Source: Sporosarcina beigongshangi
GTDB taxonomy: Bacteria; Actinomycetota; Actinomycetes; Actinomycetales; Micrococcaceae
Length of the DNA stretch: 64,000 nt
Direction: 5' to 3'
NCBI RefSeq assembly: GCF_016820535.1
Contig: NZ_JADHDY010000003.1
Span: 1-64,000, forward strand
The first letter of the stretch is position 1, and every line of letters begins with the position of its first letter. The notes beneath the pieces are model-generated. The model did not search any database. It saw nothing but the letters and a program-made list of their open reading frames with translations, and was not told the origin of the DNA. This document shows positions 44,535 through 52,373 of the stretch, piece after piece. Both the position numbers and the translations under genes were made by a program.

Positions 44535-47059
44535 GGGCAATTCCTTTCGTTGGTATGGTCACTCAATAGTTCCGGGCCGTGTGGTTCAGTGACAGACGCA
44601 CCAGGGTTGTGCAGTCGCAAGACGAATCTTCCAGATGCCGGAATTTGAATTGTTTGAACAATTTCCAAGTTCAGCGATCCGGCTGAAGAGGCTGGCAGTC
44701 GCAGCCGAACCGATTGATGAGGGCTGCCGTCGAGCTCAATGCGGGAAACTACGCCGTCCACCCAATCGATGGCTGCCACCAGGCCATTTCTGGCCCGCAG
44801 GCCACGGACGCTTCCCCTCGACCACTCCGAAGGGAGTGCCGGGAGTATTTTCAGTTCCCCACTGTGGCTTTGCAGCAACATTTCCGCCACTGCTGCGGTG
44901 GCCCCGAAATTTCCATCAATCTGGAATATTCGGGGCGGGTGCAGGTCCAACAGATTCCCAGCCACGGAATCTGTCAGCAGCGACTTGATGCTCCGCAAGG
45001 CTGCTGAACCATCACCGAGCCTCGCCCACAGGCATGCCACCCAGGCTTGGCTCCATCCGGTGCCGCCGCCACCTGCGTCGAGCCGCCGCTGCAGCGCCAG
45101 ACGAGCTTGCTCGGCCATGTGTGAAGTCTGCTGAAGGTCTATCTGGTTGGAGGGGTACAGTCCGTACAGGTGAGACAGGTGGCGGTGGCCTGGATCCTCG
45201 TCCTTGCAGGGTTGTTCCCATTCGTTGATACCGCCACCGTCCACCAGCCCAATCTGCGGCAATCTGCCCAGGGCCGCCTCGAGACGTTCTGCAAATCGGT
45301 CCGTCCCCGACTCCGAAAGCGGTTCGACGGCGGCGGCGAGGCGGAGGCAGGATGCGAACAGTTCCCTGATCAGCCAGTTGTCCATGGTTGTCATGACACC
45401 CAGGGCTACTACCTGCCCTCCGGTCCCCAGGAAGGAGGCTTCCGGGGATGTCGAAGGGACAGTGACCAGAGTGCCTGCAGTTGCCGTTGGGCGTGGATCC
45501 AACACCAGGAAATCGAGCAAGAATTCTGCAGCCCCACGGATCACCGGCCATGCTCGCCGGCGAAACAATGGGTCTGGGGAAAAGTCGTGGTGTTCCATAA
45601 GATGACGGCAAAGCCATGCTGCTGCCATCGGCCACATTGACCACCGCGGTTGTCCCTCGCCCCCGCCTACAGGCCACGTTGTTCCCCAAATGTCGAGGTT
45701 GTGGTGAGCTGTCCATCCGCCGGCGCCGTAGATTTCAGCAGCAGTCTTGCTGCCCGAGTCCACAAGGCCAGCGATAAACTCAAGCAGTGGTTCATGGCAC
45801 TCTGCCAATCCCGTTGTTTCGGCAGCCCAGTAGTTCATTTGCGTGTTGATGTTCGCCGTCCAGTTCGAACGCCACGGAGGCCGCACATCCGCATTCCAAA
45901 TCCCCTGCAAGTTGGCCGGCTTGGACCCGGGCCTGGAAGACGCAATCAAAAGGTATCTGCCAAAATTGAACAGAAGCTCCACCAATGTGTGATCATTTGT
46001 TCCAGCCCGCAGGTCCACAAGCCGTTCGTCGGTAGGGGGCGCCTCCCCGGAAGGGGTGCTTCCAAGGGTAAGTTGAACTCGATTGAACAGCTTCGCGTGG
46101 TCCTCCCGATGACGAATCAACAACTCGTCGTAGCCGAGTTCGCCTGCAGCTGCCAATATTGCGTCATTGCGGGAGCGAAGCTGCTCAACACAATCATGTG
46201 GCTCTGTAGACCATCCGGTGTACGAGTCGGCAGCACTGAGCATGATTGTCACCGCCGTCGCACCATGGACCTCCACCGAGCCGTCAGCCAGAAGCGAGAT
46301 TTCACCTCCCGTGGCGGTCACCCTTGCGGCAACGTCAAAGAGCATTCCCTGTCGGCGGCTGTATGAAACCCCTTCTCGAACACCCGGGCCCATCCCTGGA
46401 ATGGAGTCAGGCGCCCGACCCGTCAACCCCATGGTTTGTTCGAGTCGAAGTCCTGCATCGACAGCGCCCGGGCTGGCCTCAGATTTGTGCACACTCTGCA
46501 GAGAGATTCGTAGATTCAACCCACCCTCTGTCGCCGCCACTTGCCTCACAGCCAGGACGTTGTCGGGATGGGAACAGAACACCTCCCTGATGAATCCACT
46601 ATCTGGATCACAGAAGTGCGTGGTGGCAACTGCTCTCGAGAGATCAAGCTCCCTGCCATAGACATTGGATGTTTCGACAACATCTGGGCCCTCGATTGTC
46701 TCTATTATTAAGTCACCCAGGGGCTGGAATGATTCGGTGGGAGGACCCTGCATTTGCCTGGCGAGAGCTTCCACCCCAGCCGGGTCGCTGCTGCCGTCAA
46801 GGATCAACGAGCGCATGGCACTCAGGACTTCCGGACCGTGCGTGACACCATGCTCCCGTGGACCGCCCGACCAAAAGGTGTCCAGGTTCAGGCTAATGCG
46901 TTCACACTGAACGGCACCGTGGACCATGGCACCCAGGCTGCCATTTCCAAGAGGAAGGGCGTGAAGCCATTCTCTCGCCGGTCTCGAGAAGAACAACACG
47001 TTGGCACGCCTGTGTCGCTGCGTCTTGCCATCATTTGAGGCATCACCGTCGTCAGTCAT
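44531..47059 (-). CDS. GH95 glycoside hydrolase, alpha-L-fucosidase type
   Basis: 842-aa GH95 enzyme; the family removes terminal alpha-1,2-L-fucose (or alpha-L-galactose) by inversion. The N-terminal beta domain begins FFSRPAREWLHALPLGNGSLGAMVHG. Catalytic-domain hallmarks are ANINTQMNYWAAE with the paired asparagines N403/N405, GWTAHHNLDIWG, WSMWPMAAAWLC, SPE (E540), NEWEQP with E613, HRHLSHLYGLYP and FQIDGNFG with D715. I take E540 and D715 as likely counterparts of the catalytic acid and base. There is no signal peptide, so it acts in the cytoplasm on imported oligosaccharide. AAGGAG lies seven bases before the ATG. First gene of the operon and coupled to the permeases by overlap. Confidence 0.9.
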   Translation of the reverse strand: MTDDGDASNDGKTQRHRRANVLFFSRPAREWLHALPLGNGSLGAMVHGAVQCERISLNLDTFWSGGPREHGVTHGPEVLSAMRSLILDGSSDPAGVEALARQMQGPPTESFQPLGDLIIETIEGPDVVETSNVYGRELDLSRAVATTHFCDPDSGFIREVFCSHPDNVLAVRQVAATEGGLNLRISLQSVHKSEASPGAVDAGLRLEQTMGLTGRAPDSIPGMGPGVREGVSYSRRQGMLFDVAARVTATGGEISLLADGSVEVHGATAVTIMLSAADSYTGWSTEPHDCVEQLRSRNDAILAAAGELGYDELLIRHREDHAKLFNRVQLTLGSTPSGEAPPTDERLVDLRAGTNDHTLVELLFNFGRYLLIASSRPGSKPANLQGIWNADVRPPWRSNWTANINTQMNYWAAETTGLAECHEPLLEFIAGLVDSGSKTAAEIYGAGGWTAHHNLDIWGTTWPVGGGEGQPRWSMWPMAAAWLCRHLMEHHDFSPDPLFRRRAWPVIRGAAEFLLDFLVLDPRPTATAGTLVTVPSTSPEASFLGTGGQVVALGVMTTMDNWLIRELFASCLRLAAAVEPLSESGTDRFAERLEAALGRLPQIGLVDGGGINEWEQPCKDEDPGHRHLSHLYGLYPSNQIDLQQTSHMAEQARLALQRRLDAGGGGTGWSQAWVACLWARLGDGSAALRSIKSLLTDSVAGNLLDLHPPRIFQIDGNFGATAAVAEMLLQSHSGELKILPALPSEWSRGSVRGLRARNGLVAAIDWVDGVVSRIELDGSPHQSVRLRLPASSAGSLNLEIVQTIQIPASGRFVLRLHNPGASVTEPHGPELLSDHTNERNCP

Positions 47060-47346
47060 TAATACTCCTTCGTATCGTGTCGACCATTGCTTGCATTCCA
47101 TTCCCGGCCTGGCCCGGTTCGACACCAAGGCAACGCCACAGTCTGGTAATCGCCACCGGCGGCCTGGTTGCAACATCGCATCCAGACCAGCAATCGCTCA
47201 CACGACTGAGGTGAAATGTTCGGCCCGCCCCACGTCATGGATGCTAGTCTTGGAAAGCGGTTGCCGAGCTGTAGCCACAAAACTATCGCATGACCTGAAT
47301 CACGTCAAACATCCGATGTTAATTGTCAAAACTGGAGGAGATAGCC
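47060..47346. promoter_or_regulatory. divergent control region of the GH95 operon and the dehydrogenase gene
   Basis: This 287-bp gap must contain both promoters. The clearest symmetric element is AACATCCGATGTT (47308-47320), a perfect 6-1-6 palindrome 27 bases upstream of the dehydrogenase ATG. No promoter pair stands out clearly. No regulator gene lies in the island. Confidence 0.45.
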
Positions 47347-48348
47347 ATGGTTCCACGGCTCCGCGCACTGCTTGTAATGAATGAGGACCGTCTTGCGGAC
47401 GTGTACCCTCGCAACATCTTGAACCGACTTGCCGAATCGGTTGATCTCCTCCACCCACCTCTGAATCGAAGGCAGCTGGCCGGCTCCCCGGAGCTGATGA
47501 ACGACGTCGACGTCCTCCTGACAAGTTGGGGTGCACCGATCCTGGATGCAGAGTTCCTGGCTTCCGCCCCCAATCTGAAAGCAGTCTTTCTTGCTGCCGG
47601 ATCAATCAAGGGGATCGTCACAGACGAGTTCTGGGCCAGAGAAATTCCCATAGTTTCCGCCGCTGCAGCGAACGCCATTCCAGTCGCCGAGTTCACTCTG
47701 GCCCAAATTCTTCTGGGCCTTAAGCGAGTTCCCAGCCTGACGCGGGAGTCGTCACGGCATGGCTCGCTCGCGGTCCGCCCACAGTTGTCAGGAGCCTACG
47801 GCCGCAGAGTCGGCCTGCTGTCGTTGGGCGCGATCGGGTTTTTAGTGGCCAAGCTCCTCCGGTCGTTTAGCCTTGAGGTTGTGGCCCATGATCCGTACGT
47901 TTCCGTGGAACAGGCGACAGCCGCCGGCGTCGAACTGGTGACGCTCCCTCAATTGTTTGAGAGCGCGCACGTAGTCAGCATCCACAGTCCGCTTTTGCCG
48001 GAGACCCGCGGACTGGTAAACAAGAAACTGCTGGAATCCATGCAACCGGATGCCACCCTGATCAATACCGCCAGAGGTGCCGTCATCAATGAGTCGGACC
48101 TTGTTGAAGTTTTGGCCATGCGTCCCGACTTGAGCGCCATCTTGGATGTCACGTGGCCGGAGCCACCTGTGCCAGAATCACTGCTGTATACGTTGCCGAA
48201 TGTGTTTCTTACACCTCATGTTGCTGGCTCGCTGGGCTCTGAGTGTGCCCGTCTGGGTGATTTGATCGCTGACGAGTGCCAGAGATTTGTCAGAAATCAT
48301 GTCTTGCTCCACGAGGTAGGGCGGGCCGCAGAGCAAACCCGGGCCTAG
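47347..48348 (+). CDS. D-isomer-specific 2-hydroxyacid dehydrogenase family protein
   Basis: 333-aa NAD(P)-dependent dehydrogenase. The cofactor loop reads GLLSLGAIG (about 158-166) in place of the usual GxGxxG, so the first glycine spacing is altered. The catalytic residues are R243 (NTARGAV), E272 (DVTWPEPP) and H291 (LTPHVAGS). The ATG at 47347 has a strong GGAGGAG seven bases upstream. It runs divergently from the GH95 operon and probably acts on a 2-keto or 2-hydroxy acid made from the imported sugar; the exact substrate is unknown. Confidence 0.88.
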   Translation: MVPRLRALLVMNEDRLADVYPRNILNRLAESVDLLHPPLNRRQLAGSPELMNDVDVLLTSWGAPILDAEFLASAPNLKAVFLAAGSIKGIVTDEFWAREIPIVSAAAANAIPVAEFTLAQILLGLKRVPSLTRESSRHGSLAVRPQLSGAYGRRVGLLSLGAIGFLVAKLLRSFSLEVVAHDPYVSVEQATAAGVELVTLPQLFESAHVVSIHSPLLPETRGLVNKKLLESMQPDATLINTARGAVINESDLVEVLAMRPDLSAILDVTWPEPPVPESLLYTLPNVFLTPHVAGSLGSECARLGDLIADECQRFVRNHVLLHEVGRAAEQTRA

Positions 48349-48376
48349 CGGCATTGCCAATCCCCCACCACAGCAT

Positions 48377-48862
48377 CTACTCGTGGGCAAGAATTTCCCT
48401 AGCACGGGTAACATGCTGGCTCACGATGCCTGACTTGAGCCCGACGCCGGACACCTCCCCCACGCCCAGCCTCACCAGGGCGAGGGTTTCCGCCGTGGCC
48501 GCAAGTGCGGTGCCGGCCTTGGACAGCTCGCGGTGGACGTCGTTGAGGTAGCCGCCGGTGCCCAGGGGCACCTCCAGACCGTCGCTGGGCGCCCTCCTCT
48601 GGGCTTCCATGGCGATGGCTCGGACCTCCGGCAGCAGGTCCGCCAGACCGTCGGCCAGCTCCACCATGGCGGCGTAGTTGTCCCGGGCGGATTCCGGTGA
48701 CCGCCCCGCGGCTGGCTCTGCTTCGGCCAGCCCCTCCAGCATCTGGTGGAACCGATCCAGGCCACGCCGGAAGCGGTCGTGGGCGCGGCGCCAGACGCCC
48801 TTGCCAAGTTCGGCATCGTCACGTTTCGCCGCCCGGGCCGCGCCAAATAATCCCTTGAACAT
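48377..48862 (-). CDS. conserved helical protein of unknown function, downstream of bpa
   Basis: 161-aa soluble, mostly helical protein, rich in Ala, Arg and Glu, with no recognised domain. The N-terminus MFKGLFGAARAAKR is basic and could be amphipathic. Its start lies five bases after the bpa stop, so the two are co-transcribed and possibly functionally linked. The C-terminal 39 residues have a diverged homologue in the remnant at 39805-39942, and the island ends 28 bases from its stop codon. Confidence 0.75.
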   Translation of the reverse strand: MFKGLFGAARAAKRDDAELGKGVWRRAHDRFRRGLDRFHQMLEGLAEAEPAAGRSPESARDNYAAMVELADGLADLLPEVRAIAMEAQRRAPSDGLEVPLGTGGYLNDVHRELSKAGTALAATAETLALVRLGVGEVSGVGLKSGIVSQHVTRAREILAHE

Positions 48863-48867
48863 GCCGG

Positions 48868-49533
48868 TCAGAGGTACTGTCCGGGGCTGCCTGAGTCGGG
48901 GCCTCCCATCGCGGAGCCGCCCTGTCCTGCGGGGGCGCCGCGGCCGGCGGGGGCCCGCTGGGGTTCACCGTTGGGGCCCACGACAACACCGGGGGCGATC
49001 ACGGTTCCGGGCGGCAGCTGGTGCATGGCCAGGCGCGCCGCAGTCTGCTGGCTGGCCATGGCCTGGGCGGCAATCGCCGTCTGGATGCCGTGGAACAGGC
49101 CTTCCAGCCAGCCCACCAGCTGGGCCTGGGCTATGCGCAGCTCAGCATCCGAAGGCGCCTTCTCATCCGTGAACGGCAGGCTCAGCCGGTGCAGTTCCTC
49201 CACCAGCTCAGGGGCCAGCCCGTCTTCAAGTTCCTTGATGGACCGCTCGTGTATTTCCGCCAGCCGGGTGCGGGCCGCATCGTCCAGGGGTGCGCTCTTG
49301 ACCTCGTCCAGCAGCTGCTTGACCATGGTCCCGATCCGCATAACTTTGGCGGGCTGGTCCACCATCTCGGCGACATTTACGGGGCGTCGGCCTTCCGCGC
49401 CTTCCGCAGGGCCGGAGTCCGGGGACCCTTCGCCCGCGCCGTCGGGGCCAGCCGCGGATCCGCCGCCTGCCGTGTCCAGGATTGTGCCTTCGGCCGGGTC
49501 GTCAGTGGCCGGATTCTGCGCCTTTTCACTCAT
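48868..49533 (-). CDS. bpa: bacterial proteasome activator Bpa (DUF2587)
   Basis: 221-aa ATP-independent activator that docks on the 20S core and opens its gate for unfolded proteins. A disordered Gly/Asp/Glu-rich N-terminus (about 1-45) precedes the four-helix region (about 50-170; VAEMVDQPAKVMRIGTMVKQLLDEV, LPFTDEKAPSDAELRIAQAQL), then a flexible Gly/Pro-rich tail ends in the docking motif GQYL. The intact GQYL implies that the organism has a 20S proteasome, encoded outside this window. No strong Shine-Dalgarno; GAGAG lies about nine bases before the ATG. Confidence 0.92.
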   Translation of the reverse strand: MSEKAQNPATDDPAEGTILDTAGGGSAAGPDGAGEGSPDSGPAEGAEGRRPVNVAEMVDQPAKVMRIGTMVKQLLDEVKSAPLDDAARTRLAEIHERSIKELEDGLAPELVEELHRLSLPFTDEKAPSDAELRIAQAQLVGWLEGLFHGIQTAIAAQAMASQQTAARLAMHQLPPGTVIAPGVVVGPNGEPQRAPAGRGAPAGQGGSAMGGPDSGSPGQYL

Positions 49534-49617
49534 AGGGCCAGTCTCTCACGAGCCGTCAACACTTTTCCGGCTGCTCGAAGCCCGAGACCAGAGGCGGGCC
49601 GCCAGCACCAGCATTGG

Positions 49618-49685
49618 CGACGGCGTGCCAAACCGGTGGGGGCGTGCCAAATTTGGCACGCCCCCACCGGTTTGGCACGCCGTCG
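49618..49685. repeat. 68-bp perfect palindrome sharing its core with the one at 10.8 kb
   Basis: The two 34-base arms are perfectly complementary around AAATTT. The core GGGGCGTGCCAAATTTGGCA plus CGCCCC is the same as at 10772-10836, and the outer GGCGTGCC is also shared, while the segments between (CAAACCGGTG here, ATGCTGGCG there) differ but keep pairing. It lies between the ybdD stop and the bpa start. Confidence 0.85.
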
Positions 49686-49692
49686 GTGAGAA

Positions 49693-49893
49693 TCAGCAGC
49701 AGCGGCCCTCAGGGTTGGCGTCCTGGCGGTCGGTTTTGTCACGCCAGAACTCCCTCACCGTCATGGGTGCGGTGGCGCAGCCGGTGGCCTCGTGGTGTTC
49801 CAGGTACTTCTCATAGGAGTCCTCACCGAGAACCCCCTTGAGGTACGTGGTGACCGCCGCCAATCCGCGGCCGGAACGCCGCAGCAGCTCCAT
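49693..49893 (-). CDS. ybdD: YbdD/YjiX family small protein
   Basis: 66-aa protein of the DUF466 family that regularly accompanies CstA-type pyruvate/peptide transporters. It contains YLKGVLGEDSYEKYLEHH and MTVREFWRDK, typical of the family, and ends in GRCC. The ATG lies two bases after the cstA stop, so translation is probably coupled. A role as an accessory factor of the transporter is known from E. coli BtsT/CstA partners and is inferred here. Confidence 0.9.
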   Translation of the reverse strand: MELLRRSGRGLAAVTTYLKGVLGEDSYEKYLEHHEATGCATAPMTVREFWRDKTDRQDANPEGRCC

Positions 49894-49895
49894 GG

Positions 49896-52163
49896 CTAGT
49901 GCCCGCTCCGGACCGGCTGCTTGCCGGATTCAGCCCATTCCTGCAGGACTGCCTTCTCGGTGGAGTTGGGCAGGATCTGGGCCGGGGCAAAGATCCGCGA
50001 CGGCACGGCTGGATCTTCCATGCTGGTTCCTCCGCCGGCCTTGATCGAGCGGATGGTGACCAGCACCGCCGTCGTAATGACGATCAGGGACAGCACCACG
50101 AAAATGATGGACAGCGTGCCCTGGACGAAGGTGTTGCGGACAACTGCTTCCATCGCTTCGACTGTCTTGGCGGTGCCGTGGCTGGTTTCACCGTCGGCCA
50201 GTGCCTGCTTGAATGCGGTGTGCTGCGCCCAGTAACCCACGGCCGGGACGGTGGAGAAGATCTTCTGGAAGGAGGCCACCACGGTGACGACGGTGACGAA
50301 AACCAAGGGCAGCGCCACCATCCACAGGTACTTGACGTGCGTGTTCTTCGAGACGATGACCAGGCAGACGGCCAGGGCGATCGCCGCGAGGAGCTGGTTG
50401 GCGATGCCGAACAGCGGGAACAGCGTGTTGATGCCGCCGAGGGGGTCGGTGACACCCATGATGAGGATGGCTCCCCATCCGGCGACCATGATGGCCGTGG
50501 TGATCCACATGCCCGGACGCCAGGAGGTGTCCTTGAACTTGGGGACGAAGTTGCCGATGGAATCCTGCAGCATGAAGCGGGCCACGCGGGTTCCGGCATC
50601 GACGGCGGTGAGGATGAAGAGCGCCTCAAACATGATGGCGAAGTGGTACCAGAAGCTCATCATGGCCTGGCCGCCGGCCACCTGTTGCATGATGTGGGCC
50701 AGGCCCACTGCGAGGGTGGGTGCGCCGCCGGTGCGGGAGACGATGGATTCTTCGCCGACGTCGGCCGCGGTTTGAGCCAGCACTGCGGGGTCAACGTGGA
50801 CACCGGTCAGGCCAAGCGAGTTCACGAACGCTGCAGCGCCCTCGATGGTGCCGCCGGTGGCCGCGCCGGAGGCGTTCATGGCGAAGTAGATGCCGCGGTC
50901 GATGGACAGTGCCGCGACAAGGGCCATGATGGCCACGAAGGACTCCATGAGCATTCCGCCGTACCCGATGTAGCGGGCCTGGCGTTCCTTCTCGATCAGC
51001 TTGGGCGTGGTGCCGGAGGCGATCAGCGCGTGGAACCCGGAAAGCGCACCACAGGCGATGGTGACGAACAGGAACGGGAAAAGCGCGCCGGAGAACACGG
51101 GGCCGTCGGAGCGGCCGGCGAATTCGCTGAAAGCGGGAACGTTGATGGTGGGGCGGACCAGCACGATGGAGCCGGCCAGCATCACGATGGTGCCGATCTT
51201 CATGAAGGTGGAGAGGTAGTCGCGCGGGGCCAGCAGCAGCCAGACGGGAAGGATTGCGGCGATGAAGCCGTAGATGATGATGCACCATGCGAGGGTGGTG
51301 CGGTCCAGGTGGAATACTGCCGCACCCCATTCGGTGTGGGCGACCATGCCGCCGCCGATGATGGCCGCGAGCAGCAGCACGACGCCGATGAGCGAGACTT
51401 CCATGACCTTGCCGGGGCGCAGGTAGCGCAAGTAGACACCCATGAAGAGGGCGATCGGGATGGTCATGGCCACGGAGAACACACCCCACGGGGATTCGCC
51501 GAGTGCGTTGACAACCACGAGGGCCAGGATGGCGACGATGATGATCATGATCAGCAGTGTGGCGATCAGGGCCGCGGTGCCGCCGACAACGCCGAGCTCT
51601 TCGCGGGCCATCTGGCCGAGGGAGCGCCCGCCCCGGCGCATGGAGAAGAAGAGGACCAGGTAGTCCTGGACCGCGCCGGCGAGGACGACGCCGACGATGA
51701 TCCAGATAGTGCCGGGCAGGTAGCCCATCTGGGCTGCCAGGATGGGACCGACCAGCGGGCCGGCGCCTGCAATGGCGGCAAAGTGGTGGCCGAACAGGAC
51801 GTTGCGGTCGGTGGCGACATAGTCCTTGCCATCGGCCTTGTACTCGGCCGGGGTGGCCCGCACGTCATTGGGCTTGAGGAGGAACTTCTCAATGACCTTG
51901 GAGTAAAAGCGGTAGCCGATCAGATAGGTGCACACCGCGGCGAACACGAACCAGATGGCATTGACGGTTTCTCCGCGCACCACGGCCAGCATGACCCAGG
52001 CAACGCCGCCCAGGAGTGCGATGGCGGCCCAGATGGCGATCTTCAGCGGAGTCCACGGATGGTCCGCTTCCTCCTGCTCGAGATCGACGGCCACTGGTGG
52101 CAGGCTCGGGTCCTGGACAAGGAGGTCGCCCGGATCGGCGGCCCTGTTGGACGGCGTTGTCAT
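49896..52163 (-). CDS. cstA: carbon starvation protein CstA (pyruvate/peptide transporter family)
   Basis: 755-aa membrane protein with about 17 hydrophobic segments. FGHHFAAIAGAGPLVGPILAAQMGYLPG and FHALIASGTTPKLI are family hallmarks; KFLLKPNDVRATPAEYKADGKDYV lies in an N-terminal loop. In E. coli CstA takes up pyruvate and peptides in starvation. The ATG at 52163 has AGGGAAA six bases upstream; a longer frame to 52220 adds nothing family-like. It heads the cstA-ybdD operon. Confidence 0.93.
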   Translation of the reverse strand: MTTPSNRAADPGDLLVQDPSLPPVAVDLEQEEADHPWTPLKIAIWAAIALLGGVAWVMLAVVRGETVNAIWFVFAAVCTYLIGYRFYSKVIEKFLLKPNDVRATPAEYKADGKDYVATDRNVLFGHHFAAIAGAGPLVGPILAAQMGYLPGTIWIIVGVVLAGAVQDYLVLFFSMRRGGRSLGQMAREELGVVGGTAALIATLLIMIIIVAILALVVVNALGESPWGVFSVAMTIPIALFMGVYLRYLRPGKVMEVSLIGVVLLLAAIIGGGMVAHTEWGAAVFHLDRTTLAWCIIIYGFIAAILPVWLLLAPRDYLSTFMKIGTIVMLAGSIVLVRPTINVPAFSEFAGRSDGPVFSGALFPFLFVTIACGALSGFHALIASGTTPKLIEKERQARYIGYGGMLMESFVAIMALVAALSIDRGIYFAMNASGAATGGTIEGAAAFVNSLGLTGVHVDPAVLAQTAADVGEESIVSRTGGAPTLAVGLAHIMQQVAGGQAMMSFWYHFAIMFEALFILTAVDAGTRVARFMLQDSIGNFVPKFKDTSWRPGMWITTAIMVAGWGAILIMGVTDPLGGINTLFPLFGIANQLLAAIALAVCLVIVSKNTHVKYLWMVALPLVFVTVVTVVASFQKIFSTVPAVGYWAQHTAFKQALADGETSHGTAKTVEAMEAVVRNTFVQGTLSIIFVVLSLIVITTAVLVTIRSIKAGGGTSMEDPAVPSRIFAPAQILPNSTEKAVLQEWAESGKQPVRSGH

Positions 52164-52373
52164 AATTTTCCCTACGCTAAAACGTGAATGCGGCCACATA
52201 ACCTTAGCGACGCAACTCACACCCTAATGTCAATGTGGTCCGAATCATGGTCAGCGTGCGGTGAACGGTGGCGTTTCAGCGGCGAACGGGGCGGTTTGCC
52301 GTGAGGCCCGACGGCGGAGTCCGACCTTTCGCCGGAACCGCACCTCCCGCCGTTGTGCCCCATACCTCGACGG
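52164..52373. other. cstA upstream region, no gene
   Basis: The half nearest cstA should contain its promoter. The half nearest the oxidoreductase stop has two short similar stretches, GCGGTGAACGGTGGCGTTT (about 52258) and GCGGCGAACGGGGCGGTTT (about 52279), about 20 bp apart, a small local repeat. Confidence 0.4.

Larger units (their letters stand above)
39943..48376. other. putative acquired island: GH95 oligosaccharide uptake and degradation locus
   Basis: Six genes between a truncated homologue (left) and a complete homologue (right) of one small gene. The permease genes have lines with only about 45-55% G+C by direct count (27/60 at 42901-42960, 29/60 at 44161-44220), against 44/60 in glgP at 8821-8880. 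No integrase, transposase, tRNA or direct-repeat att site was seen at either end, so the mechanism is open; recombination across a shared gene end is my inference. Confidence 0.6.

Noticed and set aside
39943-48376. Integrative element inserted at a tRNA
   Set aside because: The nearest tRNAs are more than 5 kb from either boundary, and no integrase gene or exact direct repeat was found at the edges.
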